In this document: one piece after another, positions 34,147-42,228 of the stretch
Layout: each line of letters opens with the position of its first letter
Numbering within the stretch: the first letter of the stretch is position 1
Assembly: GCF_023898865.1 (NCBI RefSeq)
Contig: NZ_JAGSOV010000009.1
Location: forward strand, 62,001 to 126,000
DNA: 64,000 bases
Source of the DNA: Pseudonocardia humida
GTDB taxonomy: Bacteria; Actinomycetota; Actinomycetes; Mycobacteriales; Pseudonocardiaceae
Reading direction: 5' to 3'
Notes under the pieces: model-generated
What the model was told of the DNA's origin: nothing
Databases searched by the model: none
Seen by the model: only the letters and a program-made list of their open reading frames with translations
Made by a program: the position numbers and the translations under genes

Positions 34147-35961
34147 TCAGCGCTGGAACTTGCGCCACAACCAGCCGGTGGCCACGCGCCGGCCCGTCCG
34201 CACGTACTCGGCGGCGCCCCCGACCAGCATCGTGGCGTCCAGGCCGCGGCGGGCGGCGGCGGACCCGGCCAGCAGCAGCTCGTCGCCCACCTGTAGGACC
34301 AGGTCGTCGTCGGGGACCAGCAGGCACTCACCGTCGCGCAGGACCATCAGCACGAGGGCGGCCAGCCGCTGGTCGCGCTCGTCCGGGTCGCGCAGCACCG
34401 CACCCGTGCGGCCCTCCCCCGACCGCAGCCAGCCCTGCAGGGCCGGGGCCTCGGCGCGGTCCAGGCGGACCTTCCACAGCGGGGGCAGGCGGCGCTTGCC
34501 GGTCAGCTCGACCAGCCGATCGACCACGCCTGCCGCCCACTCGTCGTCGCGGTGCGGGACCTCCTGCACGAACCGCCACAGCAGCGGCGTGCTCAGCTGG
34601 GCGTACACCTCGTGGGCCACCAGCTCCGGGGGCACCAGCAGCGCGTCGGTCTCCATCGCGGCGAACAGCGGGCTGCTGGAGGGGCGGTTCTGCCGGGCGG
34701 CCACGAACACGTCCGGGTTCAGCCTGCGGACCGCGGCGATCATCGACAGGTTGCTGGCGTCGTTGTCCACCCCGGCGACGAAGCCCGCGGCGTCGGCGAC
34801 GCCCGCGCGTTCCAGCACGTCCGGGTCGGCGCCGTCGCCGACCACACCCTCGGGCGCGTCGTCGCCCCCGTCGCGGGCCGCCTCGATCACGGTGACCTCG
34901 ATGCCCTCGCGGTGCAGGTCGGCGACCAGCTCCCGGCCGAAGCGGCCGTACCCGCAGACCACCCAGCGCCCGTCGGCGGGCGGGTGCCCGCGGTTGGGCA
35001 GCGCGGCCCCCGGCCCGCTCTCCAGCCAGGTGATCAGCTGGTAGGACGCCGGGGCGCGGATGCCCAGCCCGAGGTGCTCGCCGAACCGGTCGAACGGGTC
35101 GACGACGGTGGGTTCGCCGAAGGCCCGCATGCGCTCGGCGATGGAGGTCGACGTGGTGCGGGCGATCACCTGCAGGTCGGGGCGCAGCAGCGCGGCGGTC
35201 ATCGTGACGGTCAGGTTGGCCTCGTCGTCGTTGGTGATCGCGAGCACCGCGTGGCAGCCCGGGTTGGCCAGCCCGGCCACGCCGAGGTGGGCGGGGTCGC
35301 GGGCGTCGGCGACCAGGCCGGGCACGTCGGCGTGGTAGCTGCCCAGCTCCAGCGACTCGATCCGCTCCGGGTCGATGTCGATCACCACGACGCGCTTGCC
35401 GAGCTCGTCGAAGGCCTTGCTGAGCAGCTCCCCGGTGCGCCCGTGCCCGACGATCAGCAGGAACGGCTCGCGCAGGCGCTTGACCTTGCGCGTGAAGTGC
35501 TGCAGAGCCAGCGCCTGGCGGAACGCGCGGTCCTGCAGCAGCGCCAGCAGCGAGCCGATGGCGTAGGCCCAGCCGATGACCGTCAGGTAGATCGACACGG
35601 TGACCCACAGCCGCTGCGCCGGCGTGAACGGCACGGGCAGCTCGCCGAACCCGATGGTCGAGGCCGTGTAGCTCATGAAGTAGAAGGCGTCGAAGAAGGT
35701 CATCCGGATCGTCGCGCCGGTGACCGGGTCCTGCCCCGGCACCAGCGTCAGGCCGAACACGCTCACCGCGAAGATCAGGATCAGCACGATCAGCGGGACG
35801 CGCATCCGGCGCAGCACCAGGAAGATCGTCGCCTCGGCCTGGACCTCGGAGGCCCGCGGGATGCGCCGGCGCTGCCGCCTGCTCAGCCGCGAGGGGCGGC
35901 GCTCGTCCGGCGCCTCCTGCCCGAGCAGCCGCAGCCAGAAGTCGAGCAGCGGGTTCGCCAC
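34147..35961 (-). CDS. Potassium channel with two RCK (TrkA-N) domains
   Basis: A 604-residue channel. Transmembrane helices at about 54-73 and 118-140 flank a pore loop with filter TIGFGE at 102-107. Two Rossmann-type RCK domains follow, starting at FLLIVGHGRTGELL (about 168) and RWVVCGYGRFGREL (about 328), and a TrkA-C-like end near 530-590. Carrying both RCKs in one subunit resembles GsuK and BK channels, which gate by nucleotide or calcium. The filter Phe in place of Tyr is tolerated in bacterial channels. The DUF6394 gene lies 6 bp upstream in the same operon. Confidence 0.9.
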   Translation of the reverse strand: MANPLLDFWLRLLGQEAPDERRPSRLSRRQRRRIPRASEVQAEATIFLVLRRMRVPLIVLILIFAVSVFGLTLVPGQDPVTGATIRMTFFDAFYFMSYTASTIGFGELPVPFTPAQRLWVTVSIYLTVIGWAYAIGSLLALLQDRAFRQALALQHFTRKVKRLREPFLLIVGHGRTGELLSKAFDELGKRVVVIDIDPERIESLELGSYHADVPGLVADARDPAHLGVAGLANPGCHAVLAITNDDEANLTVTMTAALLRPDLQVIARTTSTSIAERMRAFGEPTVVDPFDRFGEHLGLGIRAPASYQLITWLESGPGAALPNRGHPPADGRWVVCGYGRFGRELVADLHREGIEVTVIEAARDGGDDAPEGVVGDGADPDVLERAGVADAAGFVAGVDNDASNLSMIAAVRRLNPDVFVAARQNRPSSSPLFAAMETDALLVPPELVAHEVYAQLSTPLLWRFVQEVPHRDDEWAAGVVDRLVELTGKRRLPPLWKVRLDRAEAPALQGWLRSGEGRTGAVLRDPDERDQRLAALVLMVLRDGECLLVPDDDLVLQVGDELLLAGSAAARRGLDATMLVGGAAEYVRTGRRVATGWLWRKFQR

Positions 35962-35967
35962 GCCGCG

Positions 35968-36354
35968 CTACCGGCGGTGGTAGGTCACGGTCTCGACCAC
36001 CAGCAGCACGACCGAGACCGCGTTGGCCAGCAGGGCGCCACCCGACAGCGACACCACGCTCGCCGTGGCCGCGGCGCTCATCCCCTCGGTCGAGATGTGC
36101 GCGGCGTAGGTCCAGGCGATCGCGGCCGCGACCAGCTGCAGGTCGGCGACCAGGCTGGTGGCCAGGTGCACCGCACCGATCTGGGTGCGGTCGCCGAACT
36201 TCAGCACCGTGGCGATCAGGCTGACCACGAGCGCGGCGAACAGCTCGTAGGGGTTGTGCAGGTCGGGGTCGCCGATGTCGCCGATGAAGAAGCCGAAGTT
36301 GAGGGTGGCGGCCAGCAGCACGAAGAAGCCGAAGACCACCTTCTCCAGGTTCAT
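35968..36354 (-). CDS. DUF6394 family membrane protein
   Basis: A 128-residue membrane protein with four predicted helices, opening MNLEKVVFGFFVLLAATLNF, the family hallmark. Residues near 50-60 (VLKFGDRTQIGAVHLATSLV) form a charged loop. Function is unknown. The gene ends 6 bp before the two-RCK channel, which suggests it assists channel assembly or gating (inference). The ATG at 36354 is chosen for the conserved N-terminus; the ribosome binding site is poor (GGGGAGCGCGG). Confidence 0.82.
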   Translation of the reverse strand: MNLEKVVFGFFVLLAATLNFGFFIGDIGDPDLHNPYELFAALVVSLIATVLKFGDRTQIGAVHLATSLVADLQLVAAAIAWTYAAHISTEGMSAAATASVVSLSGGALLANAVSVVLLVVETVTYHRR

Positions 36355-36485
36355 CCGCGCTCCCCGACGACCGGCCGTAGTGGGAAGAGGATCGCACGGG
36401 CCAGGACGCCCTGCCCGCGGCGCGCCGATCACCGGGGTCGCCCTTCACTGGGCGTAGCGAACGGACGGAACGGGCACTCGGGCCC

Positions 36486-37265
36486 GTGAGCCAGCACACC
36501 GACGAGACAGCTCCCCCGCGCCGCGCCGGGTCCCCCCGCCCCTCCGCGCCGGCGCCCGCGCAGCACGGTGGGCTCGCGCAGTTCGCGAAGCGGGCCGGCC
36601 TCCTGGTCCTGTTCGGCCTCGGCCTGCTCGCCCTCCTGCTCGGCCTGGGCTCCCTGTTCACCGGTACCGCCTTCGGCACCGCCGTCGGCGACGCCGACCG
36701 GGGGATGCTGCAGTGGCTGGTCGAGCGGCGCACGCCCGCCGTCGACGCGACCTCCACCGTGCTCAGCGGCCTCGCCTCGACCACGACGGTGCTGGTCGCG
36801 GGCCTGGTGGTGGCCGTGGCCGCCGCCCTGCTGCTGCGGCACTGGTGGCCGTTCGCCCTGCTGGCGATCGCGCTGCTGGGCGAGCTGGCGCTGTTCCTCA
36901 CCTCGGCCACGATCGTGGGCCGCCCCCGCCCCGACGTCGACCACCTCGACGCCGCCCTCCCCCCGACGTCCAGCTTCCCGTCCGGGCACACCGCGGCGGC
37001 CATCTGCCTCTACGGCGGGCTGGCCGTGATCGTGCTGCTGGTCGCCAGGGGGTGGTGGCGCTGGCTGGTGGTCGCGCTGGCGGTGCTGGTGGTGCTGGCC
37101 GTCGCGTTCGCCCGGGTCTACCGGGGCGCGCACAACCCGTCGGACGTGCTGGGCGGCGTGCTGCTGGCCGTGCCGTGGCTGGTCGCCACCACGCTCACCG
37201 TGGCGCCGACCGCGCACGACCACCGGACGGTCGCGCTGCGCCGCTCCGCCCCGCGGCACCGCTGA
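36486..37265 (+). CDS. PAP2-family lipid phosphatase
   Basis: A 259-residue membrane phosphatase with six predicted helices after a Pro-rich cytosolic start. The catalytic motifs are complete: GRPRPDV, PSGHTAAA and RVYRGAHNPSDVLGG. Substrates in the family include undecaprenyl pyrophosphate and phosphatidate. GTG start with a weak ribosome binding site. Divergent from the channel operon and convergent with the GntR gene. Confidence 0.9.
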   Translation: MSQHTDETAPPRRAGSPRPSAPAPAQHGGLAQFAKRAGLLVLFGLGLLALLLGLGSLFTGTAFGTAVGDADRGMLQWLVERRTPAVDATSTVLSGLASTTTVLVAGLVVAVAAALLLRHWWPFALLAIALLGELALFLTSATIVGRPRPDVDHLDAALPPTSSFPSGHTAAAICLYGGLAVIVLLVARGWWRWLVVALAVLVVLAVAFARVYRGAHNPSDVLGGVLLAVPWLVATTLTVAPTAHDHRTVALRRSAPRHR

Positions 37266-37289
37266 GCGATCGGCGGGAGCGGGTGCCGG

Positions 37290-37676
37290 TCATGACGAGG
37301 GCGCTGCCGTGGTGCCCGTGCCCAGCGCCGCCTGGACGATGCGCACGGCCTCCTGGGCGTCGATGCCGGTGCTGGAGATGACCGCGGCGTACTCGGCGGC
37401 GGCGCGGCGCGCCCGTTCGCGCCCCTCCTCGCCCGCCGCGGACACGAACGAGCCGGCCGCTCCGCGGGTCTCGATCAACCCCGCCTCCTCCAGCTCCCGG
37501 TAGGCCCGGCCGACGGTGTTGACGGCCAGGCCGAGGTCGGCGGCCAGCCGGCGGATGGTCGGCAGCCGGGCGCCCACGGCCAGCGTGCGGTCCTGGATCT
37601 GGCGGGCCAGCTGACCGCGGAGCTGCTCGAACGGCGGGACGGGTGAGGCGGGGTCGACGACGAGCACGCGGGTCAC
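37290..37676 (-). CDS. GntR-family regulator, YtrA subfamily
   Basis: A 128-residue short GntR protein. PPFEQLRGQLARQIQDRTLA, LPTIRRLAADLGLAVNTVGR and AYRELEEAGLIETRGAAGSF form the winged helix; the C-terminal 50 residues are the small YtrA dimerisation helices, with no large effector domain. GTG overlaps the preceding stop as GTGA. YtrA regulators usually control an adjacent membrane or ABC transporter gene, here the coupled membrane protein. Confidence 0.9.
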   Translation of the reverse strand: MTRVLVVDPASPVPPFEQLRGQLARQIQDRTLAVGARLPTIRRLAADLGLAVNTVGRAYRELEEAGLIETRGAAGSFVSAAGEEGRERARRAAAEYAAVISSTGIDAQEAVRIVQAALGTGTTAAPSS

Positions 37677-38491
37677 CGGGTGCTCGTGGCGTGCCGCGCC
37701 ACCACGGCGCTCGGCGCGGTCCGGGCCATGATCAGGGCGAGCGCGACGACGCTCAGGGCGATGAAGACGAGCCATGCGGTGGTCCACCACCCGGGAGCGG
37801 TGGCGAACACCGACACGACCGGCAGCGACCACACCACCGTCGGCACGGTGACGTCGCGGGCGTCCTCGACCCGCATGAGGACGTCGACGGTCAGCGAGAC
37901 CTCGTCGTCCGCCACGGCCGGGTGAGTCAGGACGTGGCGCAGCTGCAGGAGCATGACGACCGCGACCCCGCACAGCCCGACCAGCAGGAGGACCGCTGCG
38001 TACCTCCCGGTGGGGTCGGGCCCGGTCAGGGCGCCGACCGCCATCGCCGTCGCGCCCGCGAACGTGGCGAGCGCGAACGCGGCGCGCGGCACGCCGAGGA
38101 CGGTGCGCCAGCCGAGCCGGACCGGGTGGGCCGCCCGTCGCGGCAACGTCGCGGCGGCCCGCCGGTCGACCCGCCGGATCCACCGGTCCAGCAGCGACTG
38201 GGCCAGCACCAGACCGACCACCACCACCGTCAGCACCAGCAGCGACCAGGGCCGGTCCGACCCGGGCCCGTCGACCTCGGGGTCGGCGGGCAGCTCGCTG
38301 ACGTAGACGAGGGCGACCGCGCAGAGGAAAGCGGCCAGCAGGAGGGAGACGGCCACGCGGGCGCGCCGCCGGACCGCCAGGCGCGTCGCCAGCAGCGGTG
38401 TCGGAGCGACGTCGGCCAGCCCGTGGCCGGCCAACCACGCACCGGCCTGTACGAGGTCGGCGGGGCGCACCGGCGGCGTTCCGTTCGGCAT
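37673..38491 (-). CDS. Membrane protein of a GntR-controlled operon
   Basis: A 272-residue protein with about six hydrophobic segments in three pairs (near 44-65, 82-102, 135-180 and 220-260). The N-terminal 40 residues are soluble (VQAGAWLAGHGLADVAPTPL). No family is recognised with confidence. ATG is preceded by AAGGAGG. It is first in the operon and translationally coupled to the YtrA-type regulator, so the two probably form a self-contained, autoregulated unit responding to envelope stress or an antibiotic (inference). Confidence 0.7.
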   Translation of the reverse strand: MPNGTPPVRPADLVQAGAWLAGHGLADVAPTPLLATRLAVRRRARVAVSLLLAAFLCAVALVYVSELPADPEVDGPGSDRPWSLLVLTVVVVGLVLAQSLLDRWIRRVDRRAAATLPRRAAHPVRLGWRTVLGVPRAAFALATFAGATAMAVGALTGPDPTGRYAAVLLLVGLCGVAVVMLLQLRHVLTHPAVADDEVSLTVDVLMRVEDARDVTVPTVVWSLPVVSVFATAPGWWTTAWLVFIALSVVALALIMARTAPSAVVARHATSTR

Positions 38492-38501
38492 GGCGCCTCC
38501 T

Positions 38502-38522
38502 TTGTCTCAATCCTTGTCTCAA
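38502..38522. promoter_or_regulatory. Direct-repeat operator candidate of the GntR operon
   Basis: TTGTCTCAA (TTGAGACAA on the coding strand) occurs twice exactly, at 38502-38510 and 38514-38522, a 12-bp period. The inner copy abuts the AAGGAGG ribosome binding site. AT-richness, spacing and place fit binding by the YtrA-type regulator encoded in the same operon. Confidence 0.65.
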
Positions 38523-38752
38523 CATGGTGCGTCAAGGCTTGCGACAAGTCAATCGGCACCCGCGCCGGACGGCACCGGCCGCCGCACCGCTCGCAGCGCC
38601 CCCGGAACGCCTGGGCGCCGGGGTTCCGGTCGATCACCGCAGGCGCCCCGACCGGCCCATAGAGTGATCGTCATTCGCGATCTCCGCGATGGGGCCCCGG
38701 TGGATCCGATCCGCTCCCACCGGGCGCACGACACCAGTCAGGACGCGATCGC

Positions 38753-38947
38753 ATGCGCTGGACCAGGTCGACCCCGGCCGCCGCCACCTCCCCCGCCTCC
38801 CCCACCCGCCTGGTCTGCGCCGCCTGCCCGCACGACTGGGGCGCCCACGACCCGGTCGCGACGCGCTTCTGCACCGCCACCATGGCCGGTCGGCTGGACC
38901 GGGACTGCGTGTGCGCGGAGGTCGTCTCGCTGTTCAGCGACCGGTAG
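38753..38947 (+). CDS. Small Cys/His-rich RGCVC-type protein (copy 1)
   Basis: A 64-residue protein. A Pro/Ser/Thr-rich start is followed by LVCAACPHDWGAHDP, RFCTAT and CVCAEV, with cysteines at 22, 25, 40, 52 and 54 and histidines at 27 and 32. The CxxC plus CxC arrangement suggests a zinc-binding knuckle. A clear paralogue lies about 3.2 kb downstream; here RGCVC is changed to RDCVC. Ribosome binding site weak (AGGAC). Function unknown; the family appears beside stress and GAF-ANTAR genes. Confidence 0.8.
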   Translation: MRWTRSTPAAATSPASPTRLVCAACPHDWGAHDPVATRFCTATMAGRLDRDCVCAEVVSLFSDR

Positions 38948-38986
38948 GCGACGGGTGCCCGCCGGGCCCGCGGCGGGCGGCGCCGT

Positions 38987-39769
38987 TCACCGACCCCGCC
39001 GCCCGTGCTCGGACGGTTGCGGGCCCCGGCCGCGGCGAGCGGCCAACAACGCGTCCCCGTCGACCTCGCGGGACACGACCGCGCGCGCCACGTCGGCCAA
39101 CCGCAGGTTGGCCTGCCGGGCGTAGCGGCGCAGCACGTCGAACGCCTCGTCCATCCCCATGTCGAGGAGCTGGGCCAGCACCCCCTTGGCCTGCTCGATG
39201 GCCACCCGGCTGTTCAGGGCCACCTGCAGCTGCTCGGTGAGCACCTCGCCGCGGCGGATGGCCCGCTCCTGCAGGATGCCGATGGTCGCCACGTCGGCCA
39301 GCGCCTGGCCCAGCGCCAGGTCGGCGCCCGGCAGCGGCCCGGGCGCGGCGCGGAACAGGTTCAACGCGCCGATGGCCTCCCCGCGCAGCCGCAGCGGCAG
39401 CGCGTGCACCGAGCGGAACGCCCCGACGTCCTCGACGGCCGCGCAGAACACCGGCCACCGGGTCGGCGTGTCGGCCAGGTCGGCCACGCTCACCGGAGCC
39501 GCGGTGCGGTAGCACTCCAGGCACGGGCCCTCGTCGGCCTGCAGCTGCAGCAGCTCCATCAGCTCGGCGTCCTCGCTGGTGGCCGCCACGACCCGCAGCT
39601 CGCGGCGCGAGTCGGCGAGCAGCAGCCCGGCCGCGTCGGCGTCCAGCAGCGTCGCGCAGTGGCCGACGAGCTGGTCGAGCAGCGCGATGACGTCGTAATC
39701 GGCGACGAGGGTGTCCGCGAGCGCCACGAAGGCCCGGCTCAGCTGCTGTTCGCGCTCCGATCCGCCCAT
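38987..39769 (-). CDS. GAF-ANTAR regulator (RNA-binding antiterminator type)
   Basis: A 260-residue cytosolic regulator. A GAF sensor spans about 25-165 (LLDADAAGLLLADSRRELRV, RSVHALPLRLRGEAIGALNL), and an ANTAR domain about 178-235 (SRVAIEQAKGVLAQLLDMGM, DEAFDVLRRYARQANLRLAD). ANTAR proteins bind paired hexaloop hairpins in nascent RNA and block termination. ATG start with GGAGGAGGCACCGCC upstream. It follows a second GAF-ANTAR gene by 38 bp, forming an operon, and converges on the small RGCVC gene. Confidence 0.92.
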   Translation of the reverse strand: MGGSEREQQLSRAFVALADTLVADYDVIALLDQLVGHCATLLDADAAGLLLADSRRELRVVAATSEDAELMELLQLQADEGPCLECYRTAAPVSVADLADTPTRWPVFCAAVEDVGAFRSVHALPLRLRGEAIGALNLFRAAPGPLPGADLALGQALADVATIGILQERAIRRGEVLTEQLQVALNSRVAIEQAKGVLAQLLDMGMDEAFDVLRRYARQANLRLADVARAVVSREVDGDALLAARRGRGPQPSEHGRRGR

Positions 39770-39807
39770 GGCGGTGCCTCCTCCTTCATCGGCGGTGCCC
39801 CGCCGCG

Positions 39808-40524
39808 TCACGACATGTCCTCGGTGAAGACGAGCCGCCGGGCGACGACGTCGCGGGCGACGTCGACGAGCAGCCGTCGGTGGACGAACGCGTGGGCGCG
39901 CATCCGGGCCAGCGCGTCCTCCGCGCTCACGGCGAGCTGCACCAGGACCATCCCGGTGGCCTGGTGGACCTCGGCCCGGTGACCCAGCGCGTGGTCGATG
40001 AACCCGCCGAACCGGTTGCCCGGATCGGTGCGGTGGTCGAGCAGCATCAGCGCCGCGGTGTCCGCCGCGGCGAGCGCGTCGAGGTACTGGGCCTCGCTCA
40101 GCCCCCCGGGGACGAACCGGTACAGGTCCAGCACCCCGAGGTTGACCGCACCCCACTGCAGGGGCAGCGCGAACAGCGCCGCGACCGCGGTGCGCTCACC
40201 GACCGCGACGGCGAAGACGGGCCAGCGCACGGTCTCCGCGTGGTGTCGCAGGTCGGGGACGAGGACGGGGATCCCGGTCCGCGCGGCGTCCATGCAGACG
40301 CCCTCGTTCAAGGTGAACTGCAGGTCCTCCAGCACCTCGGCGACCGGGTCGGTGGCCCACAGCGTCTGCCGCGCATCGGTCGCCGTGAGCAGCGACAGCG
40401 CCGCCCCGTCGACGTCGAGCCCGGTCACGCAGGCCTGGCAGATCCGCGCCGCGAGGGCCTTGTCGTCCGCCCCGTCGCGGACGAAGCCGAGCAGCTCCCT
40501 GGTGACCGGCCCCAGCTCATTCAC
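39808..40524 (-). CDS. GAF-ANTAR regulator (second copy)
   Basis: A 238-residue regulator, first gene of the pair. GAF at about 15-150 (LDVDGAALSLLTATDARQTL, RTAVAALFALPLQWGAVNLG) and ANTAR at about 168-230 (EVHQATGMVLVQLAVSAEDA, LARMRAHAFVHRRLLVDVAR). The ANTAR core lacks the usual EQAKG, having HQATG, which is common in actinobacterial forms. GTG start; no strong ribosome binding site. The two proteins are diverged and may sense different signals or heterodimerise (inference). Confidence 0.9.
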   Translation of the reverse strand: MNELGPVTRELLGFVRDGADDKALAARICQACVTGLDVDGAALSLLTATDARQTLWATDPVAEVLEDLQFTLNEGVCMDAARTGIPVLVPDLRHHAETVRWPVFAVAVGERTAVAALFALPLQWGAVNLGVLDLYRFVPGGLSEAQYLDALAAADTAALMLLDHRTDPGNRFGGFIDHALGHRAEVHQATGMVLVQLAVSAEDALARMRAHAFVHRRLLVDVARDVVARRLVFTEDMS

Positions 40525-40823
40525 GAGCGGCCACCCGGACGCTGCGCACCCGGCCGGCCGGGTGCGGGACGGCGGGGGGCGGCGGGTCGGGCGTCGTCAT
40601 GATCGGGCACAGCCGTCCCATCCACCTACCTCGGCGACGATCGACCGACGCCCGGTGACGCGATCCTACGCACGGCGCGACCCGGCGCCACAGGGCCCGC
40701 GGGACGGCCGGAGGCCCGGCGGGACCGGCGCTGATCGGCTACCCTTGCGACTACCCGCGATTCCCGCGATATGGCTCCGCTCGAGACCCCGGTGCGCCAT
40801 TTGGTGCAACGAGGTGATCTCGA

Positions 40824-41864
40824 TTGGTTCAGACGGCCCCTGAAACGACGTCCGAGAAGGTCGTGGGCGCGAGCACGGACTTCGCCGACCTCTCCCGGAC
40901 GATCAAGCAGGCCGGGTTGCTCGACCGGCGGGTGGGCCACTACGCGGTGCGGGTGACCCTCACGCTCGCCGCGTTCGCGGCCGCCTGGGCGCTGTTCGGC
41001 GTCCTCGGCGACACCTGGTGGCAGGTCGGCACGGCGGCGCTGCTGGCCGTGGCCGGCACGCACGTGGCGTTCATCGGCCACGACGCCGGGCACAAGCAGA
41101 TCTTCCGCGGCCGCCGGGCGAACGACGCCGTCGGCCTCCTGCACGGGGCCCTGGTCGGGATCGGCTACGGCTGGTGGGTCGGCAAGCACAGCCGCCACCA
41201 CGCCAACCCCAACCACGAGGACGACGACCCCGACCTCGACCTGCCGATCCTGGCCTTCAGCGAGCGCCAGGGCCGGTCCCGCCGGGGCCTGGCCCGCTGG
41301 ACGTCGAGCCACCAGGCGTTCCTGTTCCTGCCGCTGCTGCTGCTGGAGGGCTTCAACCTGCACTGGAGCAGCGTCCTGGCCGTGTGGCACGGGCAGACCA
41401 AGCGCCGGGGCCTGGAAGCGGCGCTGCTGGTCGCGCACACCGCCGCCTACCTCGGTGCGGTGTTCTTCGTGCTCTCACCGGGCCGGGCCGTCGTGTTCAT
41501 CGCGGTCCACCAGGGGCTGTGGGGCCTGTACATGGGCCTGTCCTTCGCCCCGAACCACAAGGGGATGCCCACCACCACCGGTGACGACGGCTGGGACTTC
41601 CTGCGCAAGCAGGTGCTGACCTCCCGCAACGTCCGCGGCAGCCGGTGGGTGGACTTCGCGCTGGGCGGGCTCAACTACCAGATCGAGCACCACCTGTTCC
41701 CCAACATGCCCCGCCCCAGCCTGCGCCGCGCGCAGCCGGTGGTGCAGGCGTTCTGCGCCGATCGCGGCATCGCCTACGCCCAGACCGGGCTGCTGTCCTC
41801 CTACCGGGACGTCCTGCGGCACCTGCACGAGGTCGGCGCGCCGCTGCGCGCCGCGCGGGGCTGA
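40824..41864 (+). CDS. Membrane fatty-acid desaturase
   Basis: A 346-residue di-iron desaturase with four main hydrophobic stretches. The three histidine boxes are HDAGH at 86-90, HSRHH at 122-126 and QIEHH near 287. The last, with Gln, is the front-end/acyl-lipid type. Such enzymes introduce a double bond in membrane lipid acyl chains and are induced by cold or stress. The TTG start, behind GAGGTGA, is supported by frame and spacing. A ferredoxin partner is not adjacent. Confidence 0.9.
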   Translation: MVQTAPETTSEKVVGASTDFADLSRTIKQAGLLDRRVGHYAVRVTLTLAAFAAAWALFGVLGDTWWQVGTAALLAVAGTHVAFIGHDAGHKQIFRGRRANDAVGLLHGALVGIGYGWWVGKHSRHHANPNHEDDDPDLDLPILAFSERQGRSRRGLARWTSSHQAFLFLPLLLLEGFNLHWSSVLAVWHGQTKRRGLEAALLVAHTAAYLGAVFFVLSPGRAVVFIAVHQGLWGLYMGLSFAPNHKGMPTTTGDDGWDFLRKQVLTSRNVRGSRWVDFALGGLNYQIEHHLFPNMPRPSLRRAQPVVQAFCADRGIAYAQTGLLSSYRDVLRHLHEVGAPLRAARG

Positions 41865-41911
41865 CCGGGCGCGCCCCTCATCCGATCTCCACCCGCCCGA
41901 TCAGGAGCAGC

Positions 41912-42115
41912 ATGATGCAAAGGACCCACACGACTCCGGCGACCGCCACCTCGCCCACCACGCCGAGCCGCCTCACCTGCGCCGTCTGCGCGCACGACTG
42001 GGGCGCGCACGACCCGATCGGGGTGCGGTTCTGCTCGGCAACGGCCGCCCGCGGGCTGGCCCGCGGGTGCGTCTGCGTCGACGACGTCGCGCTGTTCAGC
42101 GCCCAGCCCCGCTGA
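41912..42115 (+). CDS. Small Cys/His-rich RGCVC-type protein (copy 2)
   Basis: A 67-residue paralogue of the small protein at 38.75 kb, sharing the Ser/Thr/Pro-rich start, LTCAVCAHDWGAHDP, RFCSAT and ARGCVC. All five cysteines and both HD histidines are conserved. ATG 41912 or the adjacent 41915, behind AGGAG. It lies 47 bp after the desaturase and 113 bp before the GT4 gene in the same direction, probably in one transcript. Zinc binding is inferred. Confidence 0.85.
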   Translation: MMQRTHTTPATATSPTTPSRLTCAVCAHDWGAHDPIGVRFCSATAARGLARGCVCVDDVALFSAQPR

Positions 42116-42228
42116 TCGCCCCTCCCGCCCCCTCTCGACGCACCGTTCCTGATCGGACGGCTGCGCCCACCCGCCCGGCAGGCGGGGTGCGCAGCGGCGT
42201 CCCGAACTCCCCCAGACCAGGAGCGCGC

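Noticed and set aside
40525-40823. A possible gene in the gap before the desaturase
   Set aside because: The 299-bp gap has no frame with consistent codon bias; it probably holds the two divergent promoters.
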